Positions 1-6,376 are shown, counted from the stretch's first letter. The stretch: DNA of 6,989 nt from Mollicutes bacterium (GCA_003559585.1 PWKX01000029.1:1-6989), one strand, 5' to 3'. Notes: generated by a model from the sequence alone, not told the origin. Numbers and translations: made by a program.

Positions 1-645
1 GATAACGGCGTGGCTCTGATCAGATTTGATGTGATGGTTGATGGCGTTTCTATTTATCAAACCCCAAATATTCAAATGGTTGTTAGTGAGGATACGCAAG
101 ACAATGTGGTTTACGATCCCCATATTTGGAACGACCCCATAAATATGAAACATATGGTTAACGCTGTTAAAGACGCATTAAATGAACTCTTGCCTGAGGA
201 AGCTGAACATTTTGAAGCAAGAGCCTCAGAATACAGCGCAGCTTTAGATGACATTCACGAAGCCTTCTTAGCCATGCGAGACAGCATTGAACTGCATGTG
301 ATGATGCATGGTGGACACAACGCATTCGGTTACTTAATGAACCGTTACGACCTCGATTACATCAACCCTTACCGTGGGTTTTCTCCCGATGCAGAACCAA
401 CCCCACAAGCTTTAGCCAATATGATCGACCGCATGAAAGCTTATGACATTGAACACCTTTTTAGTGAGATGTTAATTGACCCGAAAGTGGCAGATGCCAT
501 TTCTAGTGAAACAGGGGCAATCATCTTATATTTATATGCTGGTGAAAACCTCCCGAAAGACCAACTTGATGAAGGCTTTAGCATGATTGATGTGTTTAAC
601 CATAATTTAGAGCAACTTAAGATTGGACTGAGATACCATGAGTAA
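1..645 (+). CDS. znuA: Metal (zinc-type) ABC transporter substrate-binding protein, 3' part
   Basis: C-terminal part of a ZnuA/AdcA/PsaA-family (cluster A-I) metal-binding protein, which captures Zn2+ or Mn2+ outside the membrane and hands it to the permease. The frame is open to base 1, so the start and any signal peptide lie outside the window; the GTG at base 10 is not a credible start. Visible family marks are the ligand-bearing segments DPHIW (His at codon 41 of the window) and HGGHNAFGYL (His at codon 106, in the usual H-x-A-F context), then GFSPDAEPTP, the FSEMLIDPKVADAIS segment, and a closing part of the type DEGFSMIDVFNHNLEQLKIGL typical of Gram-positive members. No His-rich loop is seen in the visible part. 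The segment that often reads LDPL reads LYLYAGEN here, so a C-terminal acidic ligand is not obvious. The stop overlaps the ATPase start by 8 bases (ATGAGTAA), implying one transcript and coupled translation. Zinc rather than manganese is inferred from the Fur-type gene in the operon. Confidence 0.9.
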   Translation, partial: DNGVALIRFDVMVDGVSIYQTPNIQMVVSEDTQDNVVYDPHIWNDPINMKHMVNAVKDALNELLPEEAEHFEARASEYSAALDDIHEAFLAMRDSIELHVMMHGGHNAFGYLMNRYDLDYINPYRGFSPDAEPTPQALANMIDRMKAYDIEHLFSEMLIDPKVADAISSETGAIILYLYAGENLPKDQLDEGFSMIDVFNHNLEQLKIGLRYHE

Positions 646-1375
646 AGATGTGTTGGTTAACGTTGATGACATCAGCGTAAAATATGGACAGCATTTAGCA
701 TTATCACACATTCACTTTGACATCAATCAAGGCGATTTTATCACCCTAGTCGGTGTGAATGGTTCTGGAAAAACCACATTAGCAAAAAGCTTACTTGGCC
801 TAAAACGCATTGCCAGTGGTAGAATCACATGGGTCAATGGTCAAAAAGTCGGCTACCTCCCGCAACACACTGGCTTAGAAAACCGACACTTCCCAGCCAC
901 CGTCGCCGAAGTGGTTGCCACGGGATTAATTAAAGATAAAGGCCGACACACTTGGTTTAATAAAGACGACAGAAAACGTGTTAAAAAAATGTTAAAACTA
1001 TTTGGCATGCAAGACATGGCTAAAAAGCGTATCGGCAATCTCAGTGGTGGTCAACAACAACGTGTGCTATTGGCTAGAAGCATGGTCATGACCCCTGATC
1101 TTCTTATTTTAGATGAACCGACCAGCGCTTTAGACCAAACCTCACGCGATAAATTTTTGAAAGTGTTAAAAAAATTAAACACCGAACAAAACCTTACCAT
1201 CATTTTAATCACGCATGATGTGGCCAGCATTGAAGGCTATGCAAACCGTGTATTATATCTAGATAAACATTTACTATTTGACGGCTCCTTTAAGAAATTT
1301 TTTGAAACCCAACCATTCAGTCCCTTCATTCATACCCATCAACCACGGTATGTTAAAGAAGGTGAAACCTCATGA
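638..1375 (+). CDS. znuC: Metal ABC transporter ATP-binding protein
   Basis: Cytoplasmic ATPase of 245 residues that powers metal import with the neighbouring binding protein and permease. All nucleotide-binding motifs are present in order: Walker A GVNGSGKTT (residues 39-47), Q-loop in GYLPQ (Gln76), signature LSGGQQQR (135-142), Walker B LLILDEP (155-161, catalytic Glu160), D-loop SALD, and the H-loop in ITHD (His193). Length and the YLPQ and LSGGQQQRVLLARSM forms fit the ZnuC/AdcC/MntB group. No good Shine-Dalgarno is visible before the ATG, which lies inside the end of the binding-protein gene, so translation is probably coupled. The stop shares ATGA with the permease start. Zinc versus manganese cannot be read from the ATPase itself. 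Confidence 0.95.
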   Translation: MSKDVLVNVDDISVKYGQHLALSHIHFDINQGDFITLVGVNGSGKTTLAKSLLGLKRIASGRITWVNGQKVGYLPQHTGLENRHFPATVAEVVATGLIKDKGRHTWFNKDDRKRVKKMLKLFGMQDMAKKRIGNLSGGQQQRVLLARSMVMTPDLLILDEPTSALDQTSRDKFLKVLKKLNTEQNLTIILITHDVASIEGYANRVLYLDKHLLFDGSFKKFFETQPFSPFIHTHQPRYVKEGETS

Positions 1376-2202
1376 GCACATTAGAATTACTGCTTAGAGC
1401 TTTTGAATACGGCTTCATGTGGCGCGCCTTGATCGTCGGGGTTGCCGTGGCCATCAGCAGTGCCACCATCGGCTCTTTTCTAGTCTTAAAAAAATACGCC
1501 ATGATTGGCCACGGCCTTTCCCACGTTGCTTTTGCGGCCGTAGCTATCGGCATCGTGTTAAATCAAAGCCCACTGTTTTTCAGTTTACCCATCGTCACCT
1601 TCGCCAGTGTGATTGTGTTGAGAATCAACCAAAACGCTAGAATTCACGGCGATGCAGCGATTGGTCTTATGGCAGCGACCGCCATGGCGTTAGGGACAAC
1701 CTTAGTCAGCACAAGCGGGGGCTTTAACATTGATTTATACAGTTACTTATTTGGTTCTATCCTAACCATTAGGGAAATTGATGTCATCTTTGCAACCGTC
1801 TTTTCCGTGATTGTGATCGGTTTTGTCTTATATAACTTTAACACCCTATTCTCATTAACATTTGATGAATCCTTCGCAAAAATTAGCGGTGTTAACGCCA
1901 ACCGCATGAATACCTGGTTGGCCATCTTCACAGGCATCACCGTGGTCATCGGCATTAGAGCCATCGGTACCTTACTGATTAGCGCGCTTATCATTTTCCC
2001 CGCCATCATCGCTTTACAGTTTAGCCGTGGATTCAAAGGCACGCTTATCTTAGCGGTCATCATTTCTACTCTGACCGTGATTGGCGGGTTACTCTTATCT
2101 TTCATTCTAGATTACCCATCTGGTTCAACCATTGTCTTACTCAATAGCGGCATATTCTTTTTAATATACATAGTGCGCTCAGCACTAAGGCTTCAAACTT
2201 AA
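1372..2202 (+). CDS. znuB: Metal ABC transporter permease (ABC-3 family)
   Basis: Integral membrane permease of 276 residues that forms the metal channel of the importer, probably as a dimer with two ATPases. It has about eight hydrophobic segments and family landmarks: GHGLSHVAFAAVAIG (46-60), DLYSYLFGSIL (121-131), the FDESFAKISGV cytoplasmic segment that contacts the ATPase (164-174), and IGTLLISALIIFPAI (198-212). The ATG at 1372 overlaps the ATPase stop (ATGA). It is preceded by AAGGTGA at 1359-1365 with a 6-base spacer, so the start is well supported. The stop codon TAA is part of the ribosome binding site of the regulator gene that follows. ZnuB is named by operon context; MntC/PsaC-type manganese permeases look the same at this level. 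Confidence 0.94.
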   Translation: MSTLELLLRAFEYGFMWRALIVGVAVAISSATIGSFLVLKKYAMIGHGLSHVAFAAVAIGIVLNQSPLFFSLPIVTFASVIVLRINQNARIHGDAAIGLMAATAMALGTTLVSTSGGFNIDLYSYLFGSILTIREIDVIFATVFSVIVIGFVLYNFNTLFSLTFDESFAKISGVNANRMNTWLAIFTGITVVIGIRAIGTLLISALIIFPAIIALQFSRGFKGTLILAVIISTLTVIGGLLLSFILDYPSGSTIVLLNSGIFFLIYIVRSALRLQT

Positions 2203-2211
2203 GGTGATACA

Positions 2212-2625
2212 ATGAAAATGTATAAAAAATGGTTGAAAGATACCCAATTAAAAGTCACACCTGCACGTTTAAACATCTTGAAAACACTCGATCAAGCTGA
2301 TGGTTTTTTAACCGCCGATGATTTATTTATGACATTAAAACCAAAGATTAATAATCTTTCTTTATCAACGGTCTACCGCGCCCTTGACCAACTAGAAGCG
2401 GTTAAGTTAATAGAATCTGCGACACTTGAAAATAAAAAGGAAGTACAGTATGAACTTGCCCATACCAAACATGCCCATCATCTCATTTGCCTCTCATGCG
2501 GCAAGGTCATTCACATTCATGAATGCCCTGTTCATGATTTTGCTAAATCGATGAATAATCAACATCATTTCAAAGTCACGTCTCACACCTTAGATTTATA
2601 CGGTTACTGTGAAGACTGTCAATAA
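2212..2625 (+). CDS. zur: Fur-family transcriptional repressor, probably Zur
   Basis: Small cytoplasmic DNA-binding repressor of 137 residues. The N-terminal winged helix includes VTPARLNILKTL (15-26) and the recognition helix region LSLSTVYRALDQLEAVKLI (49-67). The C-terminal dimerisation domain has a HAHHLICLSC block (87-96) with regulatory-site histidines. Two CxxC pairs, C93/C96 and C133/C136, form the structural zinc site seen in many Fur, Zur and PerR proteins; C105 is an additional cysteine. Placement as the last gene of a metal ABC operon, 9 bases after the permease, suggests it senses the transported metal and represses this operon, hence Zur; Fur or PerR/Mur cannot be excluded from sequence alone. 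AAGGTGA at 2201-2207 overlaps the upstream stop codon and precedes the ATG by 4 bases. A second ATG two codons later is an alternative start. Any Zur box would lie upstream of the window. Confidence 0.9.
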   Translation: MKMYKKWLKDTQLKVTPARLNILKTLDQADGFLTADDLFMTLKPKINNLSLSTVYRALDQLEAVKLIESATLENKKEVQYELAHTKHAHHLICLSCGKVIHIHECPVHDFAKSMNNQHHFKVTSHTLDLYGYCEDCQ

Positions 2626-2655
2626 AAAAGACCGCTTTTTTATGCGGTCTTTTTT
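2624..2655. terminator. Bidirectional intrinsic terminator between the regulator and a minus-strand membrane gene
   Basis: Perfect 12-base inverted repeat: AAAAAAGACCGC (2624-2635), loop TTTTTTAT, GCGGTCTTTTTT (2644-2655). Read on either strand, the GC stem is followed by six T, so it can stop both convergent transcripts. The regulator's TAA supplies the first A residues, and the minus-strand gene's stop codon (2640-2642) lies in the loop, so its last codons form one arm. Confidence 0.9.
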
Positions 2656-3305
2656 GGTATATAGTGTATAGAAAACGTTGTGAAAACAATCACGGCATAC
2701 ATCACCAACAACAAAAGATAAAACGTCGGACCACTTTGTACACTCATAAACAACGAAACTGTAAGCATTAAAATGCAAATAAAGGTTGTAAGCATGGTAA
2801 ATACAACGGTACTTTTTAACAGCCAATGCATCTTGATAAAATCGACAAATGAACGCTTAATGGATAAGTTCTTAATTTGATCAATAAGTTTCTTATACAT
2901 CACAATTCCAACAACCATGATGAAAATGGATAATCTAGTCAGTAAGTGTAAATAGGCAAATGCGCCAGTTTTAGGCACATCATACCCCGTTAACATCATC
3001 ACAGAGTTCATCACCGTTAAAGCTGTAAAGCCGATCGCAATATTGATGCCTATCCCACTATGTTCATACCATGATTTAAGATGCTTCAATGAGTTAAAGA
3101 CTTGATAACGGCTTAACCATTTGAACAATACCACCCCCACCAACACAAGCGCATAAACAAAAAGCACGCTAAACGCAAAATCAAAATAAGCGTCTTCATG
3201 TAATGTTACAAACTGACCCATGATGAAGACCATAAACAACGTTATGACTGTTAAGATTGCCATAATGACACTTTGTTTTAATAAAAATTTAACCGCAGCC
3301 ATCAT
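2640..3305 (-). CDS. Six-helix membrane protein of unknown function
   Basis: I do not recognise the family. The 221-residue product is almost wholly hydrophobic, with about six membrane segments at residues 9-33, 40-62, 84-107, 117-138, 160-183 and 189-212. Short charged connectors include KWLSRYQVFNSLKHLKSWYEH (62-82) and YKKLIDQIKNLSIKRSFVDFIK (137-158). No catalytic, ATP-binding or transporter signature is visible, and the end is short and basic (IPKKTA). Two adjacent ATG codons occur at the start (3305 and 3302, reading leftward). AAGGTGG at 3316-3310 lies close upstream, so either is usable; the first is given. The gene has its own promoter, divergent from the DUF3137-like gene. The overall shape resembles small Firmicutes DUF membrane proteins, but no function can be assigned. 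Confidence 0.8.
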   Translation of the reverse strand: MMAAVKFLLKQSVIMAILTVITLFMVFIMGQFVTLHEDAYFDFAFSVLFVYALVLVGVVLFKWLSRYQVFNSLKHLKSWYEHSGIGINIAIGFTALTVMNSVMMLTGYDVPKTGAFAYLHLLTRLSIFIMVVGIVMYKKLIDQIKNLSIKRSFVDFIKMHWLLKSTVVFTMLTTFICILMLTVSLFMSVQSGPTFYLLLLVMYAVIVFTTFSIHYIPKKTA

Positions 3306-3332
3306 AACACCACCTTTATCACAATCACTTAA

Positions 3333-3361
3333 ATCATCGCAAACGTTAAGCGTATAGTCAA
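3333..3361 (-). promoter_or_regulatory. Promoter of the six-helix membrane protein gene
   Basis: On the minus strand, TTGACT (3361-3356) is followed after 17 bases by GATGAT (3338-3333). A TG pair one base before the -10 makes an extended -10. The predicted start is about 20-25 bases before the coding region, with AAGGTGG in between. Confidence 0.6.
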
Positions 3362-3375
3362 GATAATTTTACTTA

Positions 3376-3405
3376 TTGTCTAAAGCAAGGACATCATGGT
3401 ATGAT
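3376..3405 (+). promoter_or_regulatory. Promoter of the DUF3137-like gene
   Basis: TTGTCT (3376-3381), an 18-base spacer, then TATGAT (3400-3405) with TG at 3397-3398 giving an extended -10. The predicted transcript start is near 3411-3413. That makes the ATG at 3412 practically leaderless and favours the downstream ATG at 3436. The -35 boxes of the two divergent promoters are only 14 bases apart. Confidence 0.6.
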
Positions 3406-3435
3406 TAGGTTATGCTTAATTGGGAGGTTTTATTG

Positions 3436-4299
3436 ATGTTAAACCGTTATCAAACAGATATGTGGCGAACCACATTTAAAGCTAGCTTTAATCAAAGATT
3501 TAGACCTTATAAAATCATAAGTTTAACTTTACTTTTGTTTTCTACCATCCTACTACTAGCGTCACTGGGCTTCATCGGGGTGATTGTTAGTCGTTTTAAT
3601 TTAGCGTTATTGATTGTTGGCTCGGTTATCTTTCTTGTTGCATCGCTACTTTTTATCATTGCCTATTTTACGATAAGGTACCGACTTTTTTATCAGATCA
3701 TGTTACCGAATATGATGGAATCATTATCAAACCGCATGCAACAAGAGCTTGAGGTTGAAGTTTTTCCTAAAACAGATAGAAAGATTCATAGATATACAGG
3801 TCTATTCACACGCTCTGCTTCTGCCTCACACACGTTTAAAGTGAACTTTGTTGATGAGACATTGGGTAAGGTACAGATTTTTTATTCAAAGTTCGTGGTT
3901 AGTACTGGCAATTCAGCTCATCAAGTGTTTAAAGGGTTTTTATTTCATCTACCAACCGTATTGAATACTAACTTTCAAGTTAGAAGTCGTCAAAAACCAT
4001 CGCTAAAAGGGGTGCGTTTTGATGAAATTGAAGCTACAGATGATTTAAAACTGTTTGCTGAAAAGGATTTAACCCCCACAAACACTATGCGCTCACATCT
4101 AGCGCACGCACAAGCGCTTTATCAAAAACATAACCCTAAACACTTATACGTATCTGTTAGTGAACTTGGCACATGGTATGCCGTAGAACCCAAGAAAAAG
4201 GTGTTATCCAAACAATCATTAAAACACGAACACTTAGAATCATTCTATCAACATCTGAAAGACCACGTCATGTTATACCAACAACTATATGTAGCGTAA
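3436..4299 (+). CDS. DUF3137-like membrane-anchored protein
   Basis: Protein of 287 residues from the chosen start. Two hydrophobic helices near the N-terminus (about 26-51 and 54-80) are joined by a very short turn, so both ends should face the same side. A soluble domain of about 205 residues follows. Its layout resembles DUF3137: an acidic FDEIEATDD stretch, then DLTPTNTMRSHLAHAQALYQKHNPKHLYVSVSELGTWYAVEP, similar to that family's 'LTP..M...L......SV....LY.AI' end region. That assignment is by eye and moderate. No catalytic residues are evident. A longer frame begins at ATG 3412, but TGGGAGG (3421-3427) lies inside it and 8 bases before ATG 3436, so the latter is the start. The gene converges on the riboflavin transporter gene and shares its terminator. 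Function unknown. Confidence 0.78.
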   Translation: MLNRYQTDMWRTTFKASFNQRFRPYKIISLTLLLFSTILLLASLGFIGVIVSRFNLALLIVGSVIFLVASLLFIIAYFTIRYRLFYQIMLPNMMESLSNRMQQELEVEVFPKTDRKIHRYTGLFTRSASASHTFKVNFVDETLGKVQIFYSKFVVSTGNSAHQVFKGFLFHLPTVLNTNFQVRSRQKPSLKGVRFDEIEATDDLKLFAEKDLTPTNTMRSHLAHAQALYQKHNPKHLYVSVSELGTWYAVEPKKKVLSKQSLKHEHLESFYQHLKDHVMLYQQLYVA

Positions 4300-4332
4300 A
4301 AAAAGACCACTTTTGAAACGTGGTCTTTTTTT
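4298..4332. terminator. Bidirectional intrinsic terminator between the DUF3137-like gene and ribU
   Basis: Perfect 13-base inverted repeat: AAAAAAAGACCAC (4298-4310), loop of 9, GTGGTCTTTTTTT (4320-4332). A GC stem followed by seven T on both strands fits convergent termination. The arms differ by one base in the stem (and one extra A) from the terminator at 2624-2655. Confidence 0.9.
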
Positions 4333-4343
4333 GATTGATGATA

Positions 4344-5018
4344 TTATTGTGTGTTTGGTTCTAGTTCGTCGGCTGTGGTGGTTGGACTCTTGTATTTTTT
4401 AGGGAAAAACTTCTCGTTTAAGTCATCAATTAAGTGAGCAAGACGCTTATAAACAAGGAACGTGATGCCGTAAACCAAAATGCCTAATACCATGTTCATT
4501 GGTATGGCAGCGTAAAGAATATACATCCGCATCCAGTTATCTTCATTAATGCCAGGAATGTTACTCATCATCGCAATCAGTGGGGCTGGATCGTTATCAA
4601 AAAACAAATATAAATACCAATCAACTAAAAAGAAATAATTGGCAAACACCGCCACAACAACCCAGGTAATCACACCTAATACCGACGCCAACAAGGCACC
4701 TTTATACGTCCGGTATTTTAAATAGGTGAGCGATGAAACCAACACGACGCTTGTGCCGATCAAAACATCGGCAAGTTCCCCAACATAAACCGTTGAGGTC
4801 CCAATAATGGCTAGCTTAATCACCGTCTTAAGCAATACCACCATCACACCACTTTTCGGGCCTAAAGCAAACCCAACAATGATGGCTGGTAAATTAGAAA
4901 ATTGAATGTCTAAAAATGTTGCAAACGGCCAAGGAAACTTTAACGTTGAATATAGCAACGCTGAGATGGCGGCCATGTTTGCGATCACAACGATTTGTAA
5001 GGTACGGTTTGTTCTCAT
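4344..5018 (-). CDS. ribU: Riboflavin ECF transporter substrate-binding (S) component
   Basis: Membrane S component of 224 residues that binds riboflavin and works with a shared ECF energising module (two ATPases plus the T protein), none of which is in the window. RibU hallmarks are LKFPWPFATFLDIQFSNLPAIIVGFALGP (26-54) and GTSTVYVGELADVLIG (73-88), which match the usual substrate-binding segments, plus ANYFFLVDWY (126-135). About six hydrophobic segments are seen. It is slightly longer than typical RibU because of a hydrophilic C-terminal tail (about 190-224) rich in Lys, then Thr, Glu and Pro. AGGAG (5031-5027) precedes the ATG by 8 bases. The FMN aptamer and terminator directly upstream confirm a flavin role independently of the protein. 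No riboflavin biosynthesis gene is adjacent, which suggests reliance on import, but only this window is visible. Confidence 0.95.
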   Translation of the reverse strand: MRTNRTLQIVVIANMAAISALLYSTLKFPWPFATFLDIQFSNLPAIIVGFALGPKSGVMVVLLKTVIKLAIIGTSTVYVGELADVLIGTSVVLVSSLTYLKYRTYKGALLASVLGVITWVVVAVFANYFFLVDWYLYLFFDNDPAPLIAMMSNIPGINEDNWMRMYILYAAIPMNMVLGILVYGITFLVYKRLAHLIDDLNEKFFPKKYKSPTTTADELEPNTQ

Positions 5019-5039
5019 GGTAATCTCTCCTTTTTATAT

Positions 5040-5071
5040 AAAAAATGCCCGTGAACATCCTCACGAGCATT
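5040..5071 (-). terminator. Riboswitch-controlled terminator of the ribU leader
   Basis: On the minus strand, AATGCTCGTGA (5071-5061), a 6-base loop, and TCACGGGCATT (5054-5044) form an 11-pair stem with one G-U pair, running into a T tract (5045-5040). It stands between the FMN aptamer and the ribU ribosome binding site, the normal place for a transcription-attenuation platform. Confidence 0.88.
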
Positions 5072-5096
5072 AGAAAAGTCACCAATAAAAAGGTTT

Positions 5097-5201
5097 TTCT
5101 TCTCCCATCTAGACTATACTATCGGTTCTGGAATCACACCAGATCAGCGTTAGCTCGCGGACTGTACCGCCGGTCGGGAATTTCACCCTGCCCTGAAGAA
5201 T
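5097..5201 (-). promoter_or_regulatory. FMN riboswitch aptamer (RFN element)
   Basis: The minus strand carries the conserved RFN blocks in order: CAGGGCAGGGTGAAATTCCC, then GACCGGCGGT, AGTCCGCGAGC, GGTGTGATTCCAG, and AGTATAGTCTAGATGGGAGA. The closing P1 helix is TTCTTC (5200-5195) with GAAGAA (5102-5097). The RNA binds FMN. By family behaviour, FMN binding should allow the terminator at 5071-5040 to form and shut off ribU, so riboflavin import falls when FMN is plentiful. Confidence 0.97.
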
Positions 5202-5217
5202 ATTCAATTACACCTGT

Positions 5218-5246
5218 ATTATAAATTATGCTTGAAAAATTGTCAA
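5218..5246 (-). promoter_or_regulatory. Consensus sigma-A promoter of the riboswitch-ribU transcript
   Basis: On the minus strand, TTGACA (5246-5241), exactly 17 bases, then TATAAT (5223-5218): a perfect match at both boxes. Transcription should start near 5211, about 10 bases before the FMN aptamer. The promoter begins only 25 bases past the end of the channel gene, and no convincing terminator lies between them. Confidence 0.93.
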
Positions 5247-5271
5247 TTAAAAAGAAGGTATAACCACCGGT

Positions 5272-6276
5272 TCATTCAACCTTAGCGAGTTCATTTAAAT
5301 GTTCAATTTGTTCTTTTTCACCCACCACAATCATAAAGTCATTTGGCTGTAAAACATAGTTTCCTTTTGGGTTAAAGATAAAGGCATCTTTGACTTCTTT
5401 TCTAATCGCTAAAATAATTAAACCAGTTTTTTCAGAAATTTTTGCTTCTTTTAAGGTCATTTGACATAGTTTTGAATTTTCATGAATCATCACTTCTTCT
5501 AGATTTATTGAAATATTACCCGTATCAATGATGTGATCCATAAAGTGTGACAAAGAGGGTTTTAACATCATAGCCGCAATCTTTTTACCCCCAATTTCAT
5601 TAGGTGAAACCGTATTATTAGCCCCGGCACGCCTTAACTTTTTGTATGACGAATCTTCATAAGCTCTCGCCACGATATGTAAATTCTTATTCATTTCTCT
5701 AGCGGTTAATACAACAAAAACATTATCAGCATCTTTTGACAGGGTTGAAACAAGTCCTTTTGCCTTATCAATATTAGCTTTTTCAAGGGTTTCCTCCATG
5801 GTAGCATCACCATGAATCGCCGGAACATCATTGTCAATTAAATGTTTAATCACAGTTTCATTATTATCTATGACAACAAAGGGCACATAGTTTGATTGAA
5901 GATGTTTGACAACGTGCTCACCTGTTTCTCCAACCCCGCAAACAATATAATGATGCTTTAACTCAGCTATTTTTTTCTCCATTTTTTTCACCTTCCATGT
6001 GTCATTAAACAATGATTCACTTAAAAATCTAAACGCTGTGGATAAAATATAACCTGCTGTACCGACACTGAACATAATGACTACGATTGAAAACACTTTG
6101 GCTTGATCTGTCATCTCAGTGACTTCCGTGTAACCAACTGTAGAGATGGTAATCACGGTCATATAAAGCGCATCTACTAGGGTTAGATCCAGTAAAATAT
6201 AATACCCTATGGTCGCAAACATTACAATCGATAAAAACAATGCGATTAACAGGGCTATTTTAGTTTTATGTCCCAT
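5272..6276 (-). CDS. Two-helix potassium channel with RCK (TrkA-N/TrkA-C) domain, MthK-like
   Basis: Predicted ligand-gated K+ channel of 334 residues in the cytoplasmic membrane. Order: TM1 (7-29), pore helix and selectivity filter TVGYTE (46-51), TM2 (61-85), a linker, an RCK_N Rossmann domain with GVGETG (114-119) and acidic VVIDNN (Asp137) suited to a nucleotide, then a TrkA_C domain (about 250-330). This matches the MthK architecture, with a tetramer carrying a cytoplasmic gating ring. The third glycine of the usual GYG filter is Thr (GYT), a change found in some bacterial channels, so K+ selectivity is inferred. In-frame GTG codons at 6285 and 6279 extend the frame, but AGGGGTG (6289-6283) sits 6 bases before ATG 6276, so that start is chosen. 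A second well-spaced ribosome binding site and ATG lie inside the gene at codon 99. Monocistronic by position, or possibly read through into ribU. Confidence 0.92.
   Translation of the reverse strand: MGHKTKIALLIALFLSIVMFATIGYYILLDLTLVDALYMTVITISTVGYTEVTEMTDQAKVFSIVVIMFSVGTAGYILSTAFRFLSESLFNDTWKVKKMEKKIAELKHHYIVCGVGETGEHVVKHLQSNYVPFVVIDNNETVIKHLIDNDVPAIHGDATMEETLEKANIDKAKGLVSTLSKDADNVFVVLTAREMNKNLHIVARAYEDSSYKKLRRAGANNTVSPNEIGGKKIAAMMLKPSLSHFMDHIIDTGNISINLEEVMIHENSKLCQMTLKEAKISEKTGLIILAIRKEVKDAFIFNPKGNYVLQPNDFMIVVGEKEQIEHLNELAKVE
5980..5994 (-). promoter_or_regulatory. Candidate internal ribosome binding site and start for a free RCK subunit
   Basis: On the minus strand, AAGGTG (5994-5989), six A, then an in-frame ATG (5982-5980) at codon 99 of the channel. 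This falls after TM2 and 12 residues before the first strand of the RCK domain (YIVCGVG). The same AAGGTG core serves the permease, regulator and six-helix membrane genes of this window. MthK uses an internal start in the same region to make soluble RCK protein; use here is inferred. Confidence 0.5.
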
Positions 6277-6310
6277 CACAAGCACCCCTATCTATAACAA
6301 TCTTTCTTTT

Positions 6311-6339
6311 ATTATATATTAACACATTCAAGTCCACAA
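6311..6339 (-). promoter_or_regulatory. Probable promoter of the potassium channel gene
   Basis: On the minus strand, TATAAT (6316-6311) is a perfect -10 about 35 bases before the ATG. The -35 at the right distance (17 bases) is TTGTGG (6339-6334), only half matching consensus. The weak -35 and the flanking inverted repeat suggest it may need an activator or be repressed. Confidence 0.5.
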
Positions 6340-6376
6340 CCTAACCAGCAACTGACATTTATTCATAATGTGTTAA
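6319..6376. repeat. 10-base inverted repeat around the channel promoter
   Basis: TTAACACATT (6319-6328) and AATGTGTTAA (6367-6376) are perfect reverse complements, 38 bases apart. The left arm lies between the -10 and -35 of the probable channel promoter, and the right arm lies upstream of the -35. This could be a pair of operator half-sites or a coincidence in AT-rich DNA. Confidence 0.6.

Noticed and set aside
1743..2105. 120-codon minus-strand frame inside the permease gene
   Set aside because: Antisense shadow of a clearly coding permease, with no ribosome binding site or family likeness; the same holds for the other frames overlapping the metal operon and ribU.
2640..3305. Assigning the six-helix protein to a named transporter family
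   Set aside because: Hydrophobicity alone supports only a multi-pass membrane protein; no signature motif is visible.
3412..3435. Upstream ATG extending the DUF3137-like protein by 8 residues
   Set aside because: It coincides with the predicted transcription start and has no ribosome binding site, while TGGGAGG lies inside this stretch at the right distance from ATG 3436.
5249..5272. Possible terminator after the channel gene (AACC-ACC-GGTT followed by a T-rich stretch)
   Set aside because: Only four pairs with a three-base loop and an interrupted, distant T run; too weak to call, so read-through into the ribU leader remains possible.
6277..6285. GTG starts extending the potassium channel N-terminus by up to 3 residues
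   Set aside because: The GTG at 6285 overlaps the ribosome binding site AGGGGTG itself, and the GTG at 6279 is too close to it; ATG 6276 is best spaced.
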